Of a DNA stretch of 5,774 nucleotides, positions 4,441-5,774 are shown in pieces. Source of the DNA: Lachnospiraceae bacterium (GTDB taxonomy: Bacteria; Bacillota_A; Clostridia; Lachnospirales; Lachnospiraceae); assembly GCA_017621115.1 (NCBI GenBank), contig JAGATU010000080.1, positions 1 through 5,774 of the forward strand. The letters run 5' to 3'. Numbering within the stretch: the first letter of the stretch is position 1; every line of letters begins with the position of its first letter. The translations under genes were made by a program, and so were the position numbers. The notes beneath the pieces were generated by a model, which had not been told where the DNA came from, searched no databases, and saw nothing but the letters and a program-made list of their open reading frames with translations.

Positions 4441-5759
4441 ACTTCTTCTCCTATCAGGTCATATTCGTGGGAATCCGTCACTCGGGCCTTAATCACATCG
4501 CCCGTTACAAGTTCCCTGTCACTGTTAATAAAAATCATACCGTCCACATTCGGTGCATCTTTATAAGTTCTTCCGATAAACACACCATCTTCCGGTAATT
4601 TTCCTTCTATCAAAACATCCACTGTCTTGCCAATCATTTCCGCCGCTTTTTCAAAAGCAATTTCCTGCTGCAGTTTCATAATTGCATTACGGCGCATATT
4701 TTTGATAAAGGAAGGAATCTGCCCCTTCATCTTGGCTGCACCGGTGCCTTCTTCCGGCGAATATGGGAACACACCGAGTCTGTCAAAACGCATCTCTTTT
4801 ACAAAATCTTTTAATACCGCAAAATCTTTCTGCGTTTCGCCCGGAAAACCGGTAATCAAAGTTGTGCGCAGACAAATGTCAGGAATCTCTCTTCTTAGTT
4901 CCCCGATAATACTGCGAAGCTGTGCATTATCCGTTCTTCTTCCCATGCGTTTCAATACACCGTCTGCCGCATGTTGGATTGGCATATCCAGATATTTGCA
5001 AATCTTATCTTCTTCCTTTATTACCTGAATCAATTCCGGTGTTATCTCTTCCGGATAACAATATAAAATACGGATAAACTGCAAATCCTCGATTGCTGCC
5101 AGTTCTGTAAGCAGCTTCGGAAGACATTTTTCACCGTACAAATCTTTTCCGTAAACCGTAGTCTCCTGCGCGACAAGAATCAGTTCCTTTACACCGTTTG
5201 CCACAAGTTCTTTTGCTTCATTTATAAGAATATCCCTTGGTACGGAGCGGAAATTACCACGGATTTTCGGAATAATGCAATAAGTACAATGCTTATCACA
5301 ACCTTCCGCTATTTTAAGATACGCATAATGCCCGCCCGTGGTTACCATACGCTTATGTCCATGCACAGGTACTGCCTGAATATCATGGAAATAATTCTGC
5401 TTCTTACCTTCTAAAACTTCATCAATGGTATCCGCTATTTTATCAAACGAATTGGTCCCTAAAATCGCATCTACCTGCGGAATCTCACTCTGGATCTCTT
5501 CGCGATAACGTTCACCAAGACAACCTGTTACAAGTAGTGCCTTTAGGCTGCCTTCTTCCTTCAACTGCGCCATCTGCAGAATCGTATCTATACTTTCCTG
5601 TTTGGCATCTAAAATAAAGCAGCATGTATTAACTACAATGACATCTGCAATTTTTTCATCATCAACTATCGTGTGCCCACGCTCTGCCAAAATTCCGAGC
5701 ATCATCTCAGAATCCACCAGATTCTTGTCACAGCCAAGCGACACAAAAAATATTTTCAT
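4437..5759 (-). CDS. rimO: Ribosomal protein S12 (aspartate C3)-methylthiotransferase RimO
   Basis: This 440-residue protein is a full-length radical-SAM methylthiotransferase that adds a methylthio group to a conserved aspartate of ribosomal protein S12 in the cytoplasm. The N-terminal domain has the three cluster-binding cysteines C10 (SLGC), C46 (NTC) and C80 (TGC). The radical-SAM CxxxCxxC motif is C154, C158 and C161. Family marks that favour RimO over the tRNA enzymes MiaB/MtaB are YLDMPIQH (256-263), FPYSPEEGT (331-339) and GRTYKDAPNVDG (396-407). A TRAM domain occupies roughly 376-440. The ATG is preceded by GGGAG seven bases upstream (5767-5771), and no earlier start is visible before the window edge. 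The gene is first in the visible operon and overlaps pgsA by four bases (ATGA), which suggests translational coupling. The promoter is outside the window. The family call is secure; the substrate is inferred from the subfamily motifs. Confidence 0.96.
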   Translation of the reverse strand: MKIFFVSLGCDKNLVDSEMMLGILAERGHTIVDDEKIADVIVVNTCCFILDAKQESIDTILQMAQLKEEGSLKALLVTGCLGERYREEIQSEIPQVDAILGTNSFDKIADTIDEVLEGKKQNYFHDIQAVPVHGHKRMVTTGGHYAYLKIAEGCDKHCTYCIIPKIRGNFRSVPRDILINEAKELVANGVKELILVAQETTVYGKDLYGEKCLPKLLTELAAIEDLQFIRILYCYPEEITPELIQVIKEEDKICKYLDMPIQHAADGVLKRMGRRTDNAQLRSIIGELRREIPDICLRTTLITGFPGETQKDFAVLKDFVKEMRFDRLGVFPYSPEEGTGAAKMKGQIPSFIKNMRRNAIMKLQQEIAFEKAAEMIGKTVDVLIEGKLPEDGVFIGRTYKDAPNVDGMIFINSDRELVTGDVIKARVTDSHEYDLIGEEV

Positions 5760-5774
5760 AAATAAACTCCCAAA

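Noticed and set aside
4627..5028. A 133-codon plus-strand open frame opposite rimO
   Set aside because: It is the reverse-strand shadow of a well-conserved rimO region, with no ribosome binding site or domain.

Overview
The window looks like chromosomal core DNA from a low-to-moderate GC Gram-positive of class Clostridia, most likely a Lachnospiraceae-type gut or rumen anaerobe. This rests on the gene order rimO-pgsA-cinA-(insert)-recA-recX on one strand (a common Clostridia arrangement, often followed by rny), AGGAGG-type ribosome binding sites, and a Bacillus/Clostridium-type LexA operator at recA. No database search was possible, so the taxonomic call is an inference. There is no sign of a mobile element, CRISPR array, tRNA or rRNA.

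All supported genes lie on the minus strand, so transcription runs from high to low coordinates. Transcription unit 1 (5759 down to 2151) holds rimO (ribosomal protein S12 methylthiotransferase), pgsA (phosphatidylglycerophosphate synthase), a stand-alone CinA C-terminal/PncC-type amidohydrolase, and an unfamiliar acidic single-pass membrane protein. Its ectodomain resembles the RsiV-type DUF3298 fold. The first three genes are tightly coupled: an ATGA overlap, then a directly abutting TAA/ATG. The unit ends in a strong intrinsic terminator at 2102-2144. Its promoter lies beyond the right edge.

Between 2150 and 1808 there are about 340 bases without a conventional gene. They contain the terminator, a possible extended -10 promoter, several inverted repeats, a 15-codon ORF with a perfect AGGAGG site, and a well-formed recA promoter (TTGACA, 17 bp, TATTCT) carrying two LexA boxes. 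One box fills the spacer and the other sits at the predicted start site.

Transcription unit 2 (1807 down to 145) is recA-recX with a 1-nt gap: the SOS recombinase and its modulator, expected to be induced together by DNA damage.

The left end (144 to 1) holds a new promoter just after recX, a leader with a 24-bp near-palindrome, and a Shine-Dalgarno sequence inside a small inverted repeat. The start codon of the next gene, probably rny by gene order, falls on the last four bases.

Most of the window is ordinary housekeeping. The parts worth a second look are the membrane protein placed between cinA and recA, the structured interval with its mini-ORF, and the leader at the left edge.
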